Of a stretch of 64,000 nucleotides of DNA, positions 42,459-50,805 are shown piece after piece. Location: contig CALVHS010000021.1 of assembly GCA_944328665.1 (NCBI GenBank), positions 62,001-126,000 of the forward strand, read 5' to 3'. The position numbers were made by a program, and so were the translations under genes. The notes below the pieces were generated by a model, which was not told where the DNA came from, did not search any database, and saw only the letters and a program-made list of their open reading frames with translations. Origin of the DNA: an uncultured Clostridia bacterium (GTDB lineage: Bacteria; Bacillota; Clostridia; Christensenellales; Borkfalkiaceae). Numbering within the stretch: position 1 is the stretch's first letter; each line of letters opens with the position of its first letter.

Positions 42459-43303
42459 ACCCGTTCTCCCCGCACAAAATACAACATGATGTCCTCGATG
42501 CCTGCCCTATCGAGCGGCGTGCCCGCAGGCACCTTGTCCCGATATACGAGCGCACTCATCCCGAAATCGCCGCGCATATAGGCGGCGACCGCGCCCCTGC
42601 CAAAAGCGCCGACCTCTTCCGCGCTCCCCCTAAACAGGGCGTACCGCTCGGTCAAAACGTCCTTTTCCTCCGCGAACACGATCTTCCCGCCGTGGATAAA
42701 GACGATATGATCGCACAGCTTTTCGAGGTCGGACAGGATATGAGAGGAAAGCAGCACCGAACGGCACTCGTCCTGCATAAAATCATATAAAACGTCGAGG
42801 ATCTCGTCCCGCGCCACGGGATCCAGCCCCGCGGTCGGCTCGTCGAGCAACAGCAGCCTCGCCCCGTGCGAGAGAGCGGCCGACAGCGCCGCCTTCTGCC
42901 GCATGCCTCCCGAAAAGGAGCGCAGCTTTTTGTTCTCCGGCAAAGCAAACCTCTTCACAAAGGAAAAAAACTCCCCTTCCTGCCAGCCGCGAAAGATGCG
43001 GCGCATCACCGCATTCACTTCTCGCAGGGTAAGATCTTGCGGCAGGCAATGCTCCCCGAGCACGGCACCGATATCGCCTTTATCCTCCTCCGTCAAAAGC
43101 CGGGCATCCTTCCCGAACACCTCTATCCTGCCGCCATCCGTATTGACGAGCCCCAATATACTCTTGATGGTCGTGCTTTTTCCCGCGCCGTTTTCGCCGA
43201 TAAAGCCGACCACGCTGCCCGCAGGCACGTCGAAAGAGACGTCGTCGAGCAAAAAATCACCGAAGCGCTTGCTGAGCGCACGGATGCGAACGTTGTCTTG
43301 CAT
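42455..43303 (-). CDS. ABC transporter ATP-binding protein
   Basis: 282 aa. Walker A GENGAGKST, signature SFSGGMRQK, Walker B LLLLDEPTAGLD and the H-loop SSHILSDLEKL are all present. The C-terminal 70 residues are the variable accessory region of exporter ATPases. It sits between the GntR regulator (3 bp gap) and the permease. Confidence 0.93.
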   Translation of the reverse strand: MQDNVRIRALSKRFGDFLLDDVSFDVPAGSVVGFIGENGAGKSTTIKSILGLVNTDGGRIEVFGKDARLLTEEDKGDIGAVLGEHCLPQDLTLREVNAVMRRIFRGWQEGEFFSFVKRFALPENKKLRSFSGGMRQKAALSAALSHGARLLLLDEPTAGLDPVARDEILDVLYDFMQDECRSVLLSSHILSDLEKLCDHIVFIHGGKIVFAEEKDVLTERYALFRGSAEEVGAFGRGAVAAYMRGDFGMSALVYRDKVPAGTPLDRAGIEDIMLYFVRGERV

Positions 43304-43306
43304 GCT

Positions 43307-43681
43307 TTATTCTCCTTTGAGCAACAGGGAAAACAACTCCCCGATCTCCCCGTCCGAAATACCGCCCGCCCGCGCGAGAGAGATCCCCTCGGCAAACTTT
43401 TCTTCCGCGCCTTTCAGATGCTCTTCGCGGACGAGCTCTCGATTCTTCGCCGCCACAAAGCTGCCCTTCCCCGGTACCGTATAAATAAAACCGTCCCGTT
43501 CAAGGTCATCGAAGGCGCGCTTTGTGGTGATGGCGCTGATGCGCAGTTCCTTGGCAAGGGCGCGGATGGAAGGAAGCAATTCCCCCTCCTTCGCCTCGCC
43601 GCGCAGGATCGCCCCCTTGATCTGGGTATACACCTGCTCATAAATGGGCTTGTCGCTCGCATTGCTGACGATGATCTGCAT
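43307..43681 (-). CDS. GntR-family regulator, YtrA type
   Basis: 124 aa. N-terminal winged helix KPIYEQVYTQIKGAILRGEAKEGELLPSIRALAKELRISAITTKRAFDDLERDGFI, followed by the short dimerisation tail of the YtrA subfamily. I start at the ATG at 43681: the earlier ATG at 43693 is part of its GGAGG ribosome site. It likely represses its own ABC operon; a dyad overlaps the -10 box. Confidence 0.9.
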   Translation of the reverse strand: MQIIVSNASDKPIYEQVYTQIKGAILRGEAKEGELLPSIRALAKELRISAITTKRAFDDLERDGFIYTVPGKGSFVAAKNRELVREEHLKGAEEKFAEGISLARAGGISDGEIGELFSLLLKGE

Positions 43682-43703
43682 GCCGCCCTCCATTGTATCG
43701 ACT

Positions 43704-43722
43704 GTATATATACATTATATAC
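43704..43722. promoter_or_regulatory. Probable GntR/YtrA operator
   Basis: On the minus strand GTATAT and ATATAC are perfect 6-bp half-sites around a 7-bp centre, overlapping the -10 box of the operon. A GTGTATA direct repeat lies alongside. Confidence 0.55.
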
Positions 43723-43741
43723 ACTATACACGATTTGTCAA
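43714..43741 (-). promoter_or_regulatory. sigma-A promoter of the GntR-ABC operon
   Basis: Minus strand: TTGACA (43736-43741), 16-bp spacer, TATAAT (43714-43719). Confidence 0.8.
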
Positions 43742-43753
43742 GCGTTTTCACGC

Positions 43754-43787
43754 AAAAAATCCCCCGCGCCGAAAAAAAGCGCGGGGG
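43754..43787 (-). terminator. Terminator of the metY-metA-adh transcript
   Basis: CCCCCGCGC / GCGCGGGGG stem, then ATTTTTTG on the minus strand. Confidence 0.85.
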
Positions 43788-43807
43788 AACTACGCGATCG
43801 AAAACGA

Positions 43808-44899
43808 TCAGACGCCGACCGAATTTTTCAGGACGCGAAAGAGATCTTCTTCCCCGAAAAAGACGGAGCAATTTTTGATGTTCTTATTGACGGAAGCCTT
43901 GCCCGCGTAGGCGCGCAGCGCCTCGTCGCCGATCTTTTCGCGCTCGCCCAACAGGGGCGCGAGAGCATCCGCCAGCGCCGCGGAGGAGGAAAAACCTGCG
44001 GCGCGCAGGATCTCGGCGGTACGTTCGGGCGCTTTTTGTGCGCAAACTTCAAAAAAAGCCGGTAACAGCAGACCGTTCGCCCTGCCGTGCGGCGCACCGT
44101 GAAAATAGGTGAGCGAATACCCCATCGAATGCACGGGACTGGTGCCCGTGTTGGCGATGACCATCCCAGCAAGCGTCGCCGCCAACAGCAGCGCGTCACG
44201 GTCGGCGTCCGTATATGCGCCCGCCGTCAGGGCGGGCAGCTCTGCATGCAGCAAGCGCAGGCTCTCCGCGGCGAGCGCGTCCGTAACGGCGCCCGCACGG
44301 ACGGAAAGCATCCCCTCCATCGCGTGCGACATCGCGTCGATCGCGGTATAGGCAGCCGTGCTCTGCGGCAATCCGCGCATATATTTTCCGTCCAAAAAGG
44401 CGACCTTCGGGAAAAATGCGGGATGAGAGATGCTCGTCTTGGTTTGCTTTTCATCGTTGGTCAAAATGGCATAGGGCGTGACTTCGCTGCCCGTCCCCGC
44501 CGTGGTCGGGATATGCAGCATGGGCAGTACGTCGTCCGTCGGCCTATAAGAAAACAGATCGTCCGCATCCTGACGCGCAAGCATGGCGATCGCCTTCGCC
44601 GCGTCCATGGGGGAACCGCCCCCGACGGCGACGATGAACTCCGCGCCGAAGGCGCGGGCAAGCGCGCCGCCCTCCCGCACGCATGCCACGGTCGGGTTGG
44701 GCGGGATCTTGTCATAGACGGCTGCCTGCTGACCGTTGGCAAAAAGCGCCGCCGATACATCGGCGAGGGCGCCGTTTTTTGCCGAACTTTTACCCGTAAC
44801 GATCAACGCCTTTTTGCCGAACGACGCAAAGACGGGCGCGCTCTTTGCGACGCAGTCCCGTCCGCGAACGATCTTCACGGGCATATAATATTGTTGCAT
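43808..44899 (-). CDS. Iron-containing alcohol dehydrogenase
   Basis: 363 aa. NAD(P)-binding GGGSPMDAAKAIA and the metal ligands of family III dehydrogenases: Asp and His in AIDAMSHAMEG, His in PVHSMGYSLTYFHGAPHGRANG. It may reduce an aldehyde in fermentation; substrate is open. I start at the ATG at 44899 (AAAGGAG upstream). It is 51 bp after metA, probably at the end of that operon without an obvious link to methionine. Confidence 0.92.
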   Translation of the reverse strand: MQQYYMPVKIVRGRDCVAKSAPVFASFGKKALIVTGKSSAKNGALADVSAALFANGQQAAVYDKIPPNPTVACVREGGALARAFGAEFIVAVGGGSPMDAAKAIAMLARQDADDLFSYRPTDDVLPMLHIPTTAGTGSEVTPYAILTNDEKQTKTSISHPAFFPKVAFLDGKYMRGLPQSTAAYTAIDAMSHAMEGMLSVRAGAVTDALAAESLRLLHAELPALTAGAYTDADRDALLLAATLAGMVIANTGTSPVHSMGYSLTYFHGAPHGRANGLLLPAFFEVCAQKAPERTAEILRAAGFSSSAALADALAPLLGEREKIGDEALRAYAGKASVNKNIKNCSVFFGEEDLFRVLKNSVGV

Positions 44900-44950
44900 C
44901 TTCCCTCTCTCCTTTTGAACTTTTATGTCACGCAGAGTACTTTGCAATTA

Positions 44951-45856
44951 TTAAAAACGAAAGGGCGTGACCTGATAGACATAGTAATTCAGCCAATTTG
45001 TATAAAACAGATTGGCGGCGCTCGACCAAGTAACGTTGACGGAAGTATTGCTTTCGTCCGCAAAATAATGACAGGGCGGACGGATGGCGAGCCCTTTGGC
45101 AAGGTCGCGCTCGTATTCCGCTTTCAACGTATCGCGGTCGTACTCCATATGACCGAGCAAAAAGATCTTTTTATTGTCTTTGGACTTAGCGATCGCCAAG
45201 CCGACCTCTCCCCCGTCGCAGAGGATGACCAGATCGTCCGCCTTTTCCGCGTCCTCGCGATATATCGTCGTGTGACGGGAATGCGGCACATAAAACACGT
45301 CGTCGATCCCCTTCAGGAGCGGGTCGTGCTGTTCGAGATACTTTTTATGCGGAAATACGCCGAACAGTTTTTCCGCCAGCGGCCGCTTGGGGATGCCGTA
45401 ATGATAATAGAGCGCCGCCTGCGCCCCCCAGCAGATGTAGATGGTGCTCGTCACCTGCCTGTCGGCAAAGTCGAAAAGCTTTTTCAGTTCTTCCCAATAA
45501 GCGACCTCTTCAAAGGGCATCGTCTCCACGGGCGCGCCCGTGATGATCATGCCGTCAAAGTGTTTATCCTTGATATCGTCGAACTTTTTATAAAAGCGTT
45601 CGAGATGCGCCGCCGCCGTGTTCTTGCTCTTATATGATTCGGTATATATGAGCGTCACGTTCACTTGCAAAGGGGAATTGGAAAGAAGGCGCATGAACTG
45701 CGTCTCCGTCTCCACCTTGGTGGGCATGAGATTGAGGATGGCGATCTCCAAAGGACGGATATCCTGAGAGAAGGCGCGCTCGTCGTTCATGACGAAAATA
45801 TTTTCCGCCTTGAGGGCGGCATAGGCAGGAATGTCCTGCGGGATGACGATCGGCAT
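44951..45856 (-). CDS. metA: Homoserine O-acetyltransferase (MetA family)
   Basis: 301 aa. Acylates homoserine for methionine synthesis. Catalytic Cys142 is in ICWGAQA, with His and Glu in LGHMEYD. Residue 111 is Glu (TGAPVE), which in characterised MetA homologues selects acetyl-CoA, whereas Gly selects succinyl-CoA. Together with the O-acetylhomoserine-type MetY next door, this makes acetyl transfer likely although MetA is often annotated as succinyltransferase. AAAGGAGGG precedes the ATG. Confidence 0.95.
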   Translation of the reverse strand: MPIVIPQDIPAYAALKAENIFVMNDERAFSQDIRPLEIAILNLMPTKVETETQFMRLLSNSPLQVNVTLIYTESYKSKNTAAAHLERFYKKFDDIKDKHFDGMIITGAPVETMPFEEVAYWEELKKLFDFADRQVTSTIYICWGAQAALYYHYGIPKRPLAEKLFGVFPHKKYLEQHDPLLKGIDDVFYVPHSRHTTIYREDAEKADDLVILCDGGEVGLAIAKSKDNKKIFLLGHMEYDRDTLKAEYERDLAKGLAIRPPCHYFADESNTSVNVTWSSAANLFYTNWLNYYVYQVTPFRF

Positions 45857-45880
45857 CGGCCGTATCCCTCCTTTTCGTTT

Positions 45881-47155
45881 TTATCGGATGTGCTCCAACG
45901 CCCCCTCGAGATCGGCGATGATATCGTCGGGATGCTCGATGCCGACGGACAGCCGCACGAGATTTTCCGGCACGCCCGCCTGCGCGAGCTCCTCTTTCGT
46001 CAGCTGACGGTGGGTGGTCGAAGCGGGATGCAGCACACAGCTGCGCGCGTCGGCGACGTGCGTTTCCTGCGTGATAAGGCGCAGCGCCTCCATAAACTTC
46101 GCCGCCTGACGTACATCTCCTTTGATCCCGAAGCTGAGCATGCCGCCCTGCCCGTCCGGCAGATACTTTTCGGCGAGCGCGCGATATTTGTTGCCGGGAA
46201 GCGACGCATGCCAGACCCAATCGATCTTGGGATGCGACGCGAGGTATGCCGCCACCGCTTCGGCGTTGGAAGAGTGCCGCTCCATGCGCAGCGCCAGCGT
46301 ATCGCAGCCGAGCCAACTCAAAAAGGCATTTTGCGGACTCATCATCGCGCCCATGTCGCGCATCATCTGCGCGCGGCACTTCACCGCGAACTGCGCGGCG
46401 GGAAGATCGGCATACACCAGCCCGTGATAGCTTTCGTCCGGCCGATTAAAGGAGAGGTATCGCGGATTGTCTTTAAAGGAGAATTTGCCCCCGTCCACGA
46501 TCATGCCGCCGAGCGCCGCAGCATGCCCGTCGAGATATTTCGAAGAAGAGTGAACGACGAGATCCGCCCCCCATTCGAAGGGTCTGCAAAGGATGGGTGT
46601 GGCGAGGGTGTTGTCCACGGCGAACAGGATGCCGTACTTCCGGGCGATCTCTGCAAACTTGTCGAAATCGAGGATCTTGATGGCAGGATTGGCGATCGTC
46701 TCGGTAAAGAGCAGCTTCGTCCTCCCGTCGATCAGTTTTTCGATCTCCTCCGCGGGCGCGTCCGGGTCGAAAAAACGGGTCTCGATGCCGAGTTTGGGCA
46801 GCGTCACCGCAAACAAATTAAACGTGCCGCCGTAGATCGCGGAGGAGGAAAGAATATTGTCGCCCGCCTCGCAGAGGGTGAATACCGTAAGTGTGATCGC
46901 CGCCATCCCCGACGAACAGCCGATGCCCGCGGCGCCCCCTTCGAGCGCCGCTACCTTCCCTTCGAATGCGGCGACGGTAGGATTGGCAAGGCGGGTATAA
47001 AAATATCCGTCCGCCTTCAGATCGAACAGATCCGCCATGTCCTGCGTCTTTTCGTAGACGAAGGTGGTACTTTGGCAAATGGGGGGGATACGGCTCTCTT
47101 CCGTTCCGGGCCGATACCCGCCCTGCACACAGATCGTATCTTTTTTGTATGGCAT
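45881..47155 (-). CDS. metY: O-acetylhomoserine sulfhydrylase (PLP enzyme)
   Basis: 424 aa. Cys/Met metabolism PLP-enzyme family; the PLP lysine is in HSSSKYLDGHA. The start KKDTICVQGGYRPG and the long form (about 425 aa) are typical of MetY, which makes homocysteine directly from O-acetylhomoserine and sulfide. It is 24 bp upstream of metA. The 45-bp gap to smpB holds a good ribosome site but no SAM or other methionine riboswitch. Confidence 0.95.
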   Translation of the reverse strand: MPYKKDTICVQGGYRPGTEESRIPPICQSTTFVYEKTQDMADLFDLKADGYFYTRLANPTVAAFEGKVAALEGGAAGIGCSSGMAAITLTVFTLCEAGDNILSSSAIYGGTFNLFAVTLPKLGIETRFFDPDAPAEEIEKLIDGRTKLLFTETIANPAIKILDFDKFAEIARKYGILFAVDNTLATPILCRPFEWGADLVVHSSSKYLDGHAAALGGMIVDGGKFSFKDNPRYLSFNRPDESYHGLVYADLPAAQFAVKCRAQMMRDMGAMMSPQNAFLSWLGCDTLALRMERHSSNAEAVAAYLASHPKIDWVWHASLPGNKYRALAEKYLPDGQGGMLSFGIKGDVRQAAKFMEALRLITQETHVADARSCVLHPASTTHRQLTKEELAQAGVPENLVRLSVGIEHPDDIIADLEGALEHIR

Positions 47156-47200
47156 AGTACTCTGCTCCTCCCTGTTTTTTGTCTTTTATCCTGCTGAAGA

Positions 47201-47650
47201 TCAGAAATTTTCTCTGATGCGCCTCTCCGCATCTCTCTTCAGGTCTTTTTCCTTCAAACTCTGTTTTTTATCGTAGGTATGCTTGCCGCGGCAGAGCGCG
47301 ACCTCCGCCTTGACGAGAGAATCTTTGAAATACACCTTAAGCGGCACGAGGGTATACCCCTTTTCGTTGACTTTGCCCGCGATCTTGGCGATCTCTGCCT
47401 TGTGCAAAAGCAGCCGCCTGTCCCTGCGTGAATCGCGCGTATTGAAGGCGCCGCTCTTGTCATACACGGCGATGTGCATATTTTTGAGCGTGACTTCCCC
47501 TTTGCGCACAAAGCAAAACGCGTCGCTGAGACTGCAATTGTTCTTGCGTATGGACTTGACCTCGCTCCCTTCGAGCACGATGCCCGCTTCGAACCTTTCC
47601 TCGATGAAATATTCGAAGGAGGCAGACCTATTGACCGCTACGATCTTCAT
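47201..47650 (-). CDS. smpB: SsrA-binding protein
   Basis: 149 aa. Binds tmRNA for trans-translation of stalled ribosomes. GIVLEGSEVKSIR, VYDKSGAFNTRDSRRDRRLLLHKAEI, GYTLVPLKVYFK and the basic C-tail are diagnostic. In Bacillota smpB follows rnr, as here, with a GNAT gene between. ssrA is not in the window. Confidence 0.97.
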   Translation of the reverse strand: MKIVAVNRSASFEYFIEERFEAGIVLEGSEVKSIRKNNCSLSDAFCFVRKGEVTLKNMHIAVYDKSGAFNTRDSRRDRRLLLHKAEIAKIAGKVNEKGYTLVPLKVYFKDSLVKAEVALCRGKHTYDKKQSLKEKDLKRDAERRIRENF

Positions 47651-48161
47651 ATCCCGACCCCTTTATAAGCGCGTACATGACGCTGTCGAAAAATTTTCCT
47701 CTCTTATAGACGCTCTTTTGTTTGACGCCCTCGCGCGCAAAGCCGCACTTTTCGAGCACCTTGCAGGACGCCGTATTGACGGCAAACGGCTCTGCGTAAA
47801 TGCGGACGATATCCGTACCCGCAAACACATCGGCACACGCGGCGCGCACCGCCGCCGTCATCACGCCCCTGCCCCAATACGCAGGGGACAGCCAATACCC
47901 CAATTCGCCGCTCTTTTGAAAGACATCCTTGCCCCGCGTCACGGCGACGGCGCCCGCCGCCGTTCCGTCGACGACGATCGCGCGGTAATAGTCTCCCCGC
48001 GCGCTCTCCGCACAGGCAAAGCGGATAAACGCCAGCGCGTCCTCCTCTGTATAGGGATAGGGAAAGGAATCCCGCAAAAAGCGGGAGACGCGCGCATCCT
48101 TTGCGCCTTCGGCGATCGGCTTCGCAAAAGCGAAGCTCCATTTTTCCAATCGAATGTCCAT
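47628..48161 (-). CDS. GNAT-family N-acetyltransferase (RimJ/RimL type)
   Basis: 177 aa. Acetyl-CoA-binding region LGYWLSPAYWGRGVMTAAVRAA near 108-129 and the family ending NTASCKVLEKCGFAREGVKQKSVYKRGKFFD. Likely acetylates a protein N-terminus or small molecule. AGGAGAGG precedes the ATG at 48161. Its 3' end overlaps smpB by 23 bp, so it belongs to the rnr-smpB operon. Confidence 0.88.
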   Translation of the reverse strand: MDIRLEKWSFAFAKPIAEGAKDARVSRFLRDSFPYPYTEEDALAFIRFACAESARGDYYRAIVVDGTAAGAVAVTRGKDVFQKSGELGYWLSPAYWGRGVMTAAVRAACADVFAGTDIVRIYAEPFAVNTASCKVLEKCGFAREGVKQKSVYKRGKFFDSVMYALIKGSGYEDRSGQ

Positions 48162-48228
48162 CCTCTCCTCCCCGCCGATACTGCCATTATACCATATCCT
48201 TTCGGAAATGGACAGCATTTCGGCGTAT

Positions 48229-50304
48229 TTATTCTTCCGCGAGCAAAAAACCGCACTTCCTTGCGCCGATATCGCAGGACGCGACGGCGATCTTTACACT
48301 GTCGCCGATCTTAAAAGCGCGCAGCTTGCCTTGCAGGATATAATTTTTTTCCTGAAAGACATACTCGTCGGGGGGCAGATCTTCGATCCCGATGCGCCCT
48401 TCGACGGTGTTGGCAAGCTCCACAAAGAGGGCGAACGCCGTCACGCCCGACACGACCCCCGCAAATGTCTCGCCGATGTGCGCGCGCATCGACCAAACTT
48501 TGTACAGTTCGTCCACGCTGCGCTCCGCTTCGTCCGCGCGGCGCTCCGCCTCCGAGCAATGCACGGCGGCATTCTCGGCAAAATTTTCCATGCGCAGCGC
48601 CTCCTCCGCCCGCCCGTCGAGCATCAGCTTCACGACGCGGTGGACGAACAAATCCGGATAACGGCGGATGGGAGAGGTAAAATGGCAATAACAGCGGGAC
48701 GCCAATCCGAAATGCCCGACGTTCTCCGTACTGTATTTTGCCTTGCTCATGGAACGCAGCATCACCCGGTTGACGATCTGGCGCAAGGGGCTCCCCGCGA
48801 GGGAAGAAAGCACTTTGCCGTATTCTCCGGGCCGCACGTTTTCGGGATGAAAACGTGCGGGGATGCCCAGTTCGGCAAGATATGCCCGCAGCGACGACGC
48901 CTTTTCCTCGGAAGGCTTTTCGTGCACGCGATAGAGGAAGGGCAGTTCGTAACCGGAGATATATCCCGCCACCGTCTCGTTGGCAAGGATCATGAACTCC
49001 TCGATCATCCTGTGCGCCTCCGTGCGCTCGTACGGGGCGACGGTCACCTCCCCCGCCTCGGAGAGGGAGATCTTCGTTTCGGGCACGTCGAGATCGATGC
49101 TGCCGCGCCCGTCACGCCCGGCGGCGAGCAGCTTTGCAAGATCCCTGCCCGCTTCCAGCAGGGGCAAAAGGTGCGCATACCGCTCCCGCAGGACGGCGTC
49201 GCCCTCCAAGATCTTCGCCACGTCCGTATACGTCATGCGGTTGCGGGAACGGATGATCGATCTCACGATCTCGCTGTCGACGACGTTCCCTTTTCCGTCA
49301 AGGCGAATGATGCAGGAAAGGGTCAGCCTGTCCTCGCCCTCCCGTAGAGAACACGCACCGTTGGAGAGGGCCTCGGGCAGCATGGGGAGCACGCGGTCCG
49401 GAAAATACACGCTCGTACCGCGCGCATATGCCGCCTTGTCGAGCGCGCTGCCGCGGCGCACATAATGAGAGACGTCCGCGATGTGCACATACAGGAGAAA
49501 TCCCTCCCCTTCCCGCACCACGCCGATCGCGTCGTCAAAATCTTTAGCGTCCTCTCCGTCGATCGTAACGGCAAGTTCTCCGCGCAGATCACGCCTGCCC
49601 TCCGGCAAAACTTTTTCCGACGCAGACCTCTCCGCCTCTGTCAGCGCTTTCTGCGAAAACCCCTCTTCCAGCCCCGCGGTCAGGATGAGCGCCTCCTCTT
49701 CAACGGAAAGATCGCCGCCCCTGCCCAGCACTTCCGCGATCTCTCCTTCCGGCTTTTTTCCTTCCGGCCATGCCGTGATCTTGACGAATACCTTTTCGCC
49801 CGAAAAAGCGCGCTTTTTGCCGCCCGAGATGCGGATCTCTTCGAAATACCGCCTGTCGTCGGGCAGGACGCAGCCGCCCCGCTCCTCCCGGTAATATGTG
49901 CCCGCCAGCCCTTTGACGCCGCGCCGCAGGACGGAGTACACCTCCGCTTCATCCCCCCGCTCGCCACCGACGAGCCTTACAAAAACCTCGTCCTTGTGCT
50001 GCGCGCCGTGCAGGGCGCGGTGCGGGATAAAGAGATCGGGCGCCCCTTCCCGCACGAGAAAGGCATACCCGCGCTCGTTGCCCGCAATAACGCCGCGCAC
50101 GAGGGAGAGTTTTTCGGGCGTAACGAACCTGCCGCGCTCGTCCCGCACGATCTCGCCCTCCTTTACAAGTTCTGCAAGCACCGACGCGAGCGCTTCCTTG
50201 CCCGATCGGGCGGAAACGCCCAACAGGCGGCAGATCTCGCCCGTGCGCTTATATTGCAGGATCCCGCTATGAAATTTTTGCAGCAATTCTTCCTTTGCCG
50301 GCAT
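48229..50304 (-). CDS. rnr: Ribonuclease R
   Basis: 691 aa. Processive 3'-5' exoribonuclease that degrades structured RNA and works with SmpB/tmRNA. N-terminal winged helix, cold-shock domains, RNB catalytic core with DAKDFDDAIGV and HYVRRGSALDKAAYARGTSVYFPDRVLPMLPE, and a C-terminal S1 domain (GETFAGVVSGVTAFALFVEL). I choose the ATG at 50304 behind GGAGAAGG; the ATG 33 bp upstream lies in the secG terminator. Confidence 0.95.
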   Translation of the reverse strand: MPAKEELLQKFHSGILQYKRTGEICRLLGVSARSGKEALASVLAELVKEGEIVRDERGRFVTPEKLSLVRGVIAGNERGYAFLVREGAPDLFIPHRALHGAQHKDEVFVRLVGGERGDEAEVYSVLRRGVKGLAGTYYREERGGCVLPDDRRYFEEIRISGGKKRAFSGEKVFVKITAWPEGKKPEGEIAEVLGRGGDLSVEEEALILTAGLEEGFSQKALTEAERSASEKVLPEGRRDLRGELAVTIDGEDAKDFDDAIGVVREGEGFLLYVHIADVSHYVRRGSALDKAAYARGTSVYFPDRVLPMLPEALSNGACSLREGEDRLTLSCIIRLDGKGNVVDSEIVRSIIRSRNRMTYTDVAKILEGDAVLRERYAHLLPLLEAGRDLAKLLAAGRDGRGSIDLDVPETKISLSEAGEVTVAPYERTEAHRMIEEFMILANETVAGYISGYELPFLYRVHEKPSEEKASSLRAYLAELGIPARFHPENVRPGEYGKVLSSLAGSPLRQIVNRVMLRSMSKAKYSTENVGHFGLASRCYCHFTSPIRRYPDLFVHRVVKLMLDGRAEEALRMENFAENAAVHCSEAERRADEAERSVDELYKVWSMRAHIGETFAGVVSGVTAFALFVELANTVEGRIGIEDLPPDEYVFQEKNYILQGKLRAFKIGDSVKIAVASCDIGARKCGFLLAEE

Positions 50305-50323
50305 ATCCTTCTCCAAATCATAA

Positions 50324-50354
50324 AATAAGGCGGCCATCCTTGCGAACAGCCGCC
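50324..50354 (-). terminator. Hairpin between secG and rnr
   Basis: GGCGGC (50329-50334) pairs with GCCGCC (50349-50354) over a 14-nt loop; TTATTTTAT follows on the minus strand. Probably a partial terminator, leaving rnr dependent on read-through. Confidence 0.55.
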
Positions 50355-50377
50355 ATAAAAATCATCCGAAAGGGAGA

Positions 50378-50689
50378 TCAAGCCCCCACGCCGATCTGCA
50401 AAACGTAGAACACGATCGCGAGCACCGCGAGCACGACGAGGGAAATGACCGTCCATCTCTTCATCTTGCTCTCAAACGAACGGCCCTTGTTCTTACCGAA
50501 AAAGGTCTCGCTCGAACCGCCGAGCGCATCGATGCCCGTCGAGTTTCCGGGCTGGATGAGCACGATGACGATCGCGACGACGGACGCCACGAGCATCACG
50601 AGCAAAAGGACAAATCTGGCGATCGCATACGGATTGTAGTTATCCAAAGGCGCCAATAAGTTTGACATCCAAAACATCATGTCAGACAT
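50378..50689 (-). CDS. secG: Preprotein translocase subunit SecG
   Basis: 103 aa. Two membrane helices (about 28-48 and 80-100) flank VLIQPGNSTGIDALGGSSETFFGKNKG, the conserved SecG loop. Part of the SecYEG channel. I start at the ATG at 50689, 8 nt after GGAG; the longer frame begins with GTG inside that ribosome site. It has its own promoter after gpmI. Confidence 0.93.
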   Translation of the reverse strand: MSDMMFWMSNLLAPLDNYNPYAIARFVLLLVMLVASVVAIVIVLIQPGNSTGIDALGGSSETFFGKNKGRSFESKMKRWTVISLVVLAVLAIVFYVLQIGVGA

Positions 50690-50731
50690 TCGTATCACTC
50701 CGATTTTTCTTTATTTGCAGAATACCCGATA

Positions 50732-50760
50732 AGTATACCACATTGCGGCAAATTTTTCAA
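50732..50760 (-). promoter_or_regulatory. sigma-A promoter of secG-rnr
   Basis: Minus strand: TTGAAA (50755-50760), 17-bp spacer, TATACT (50732-50737). Confidence 0.72.
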
Positions 50761-50805
50761 CCGTTTTTCGGTCGGATCCGCGATATTTTTTCGAAAATCG
50801 CCCTA

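Noticed and set aside
47156-47200. SAM riboswitch before metY
   Set aside because: Only 45 bp separate smpB and metY; there is room for a ribosome site but not for a riboswitch aptamer, and no conserved aptamer sequence is seen.
44900-48228. tmRNA (ssrA) next to smpB
   Set aside because: All sequence around smpB is coding or short gaps; no tRNA-like ends or tag frame could be found.
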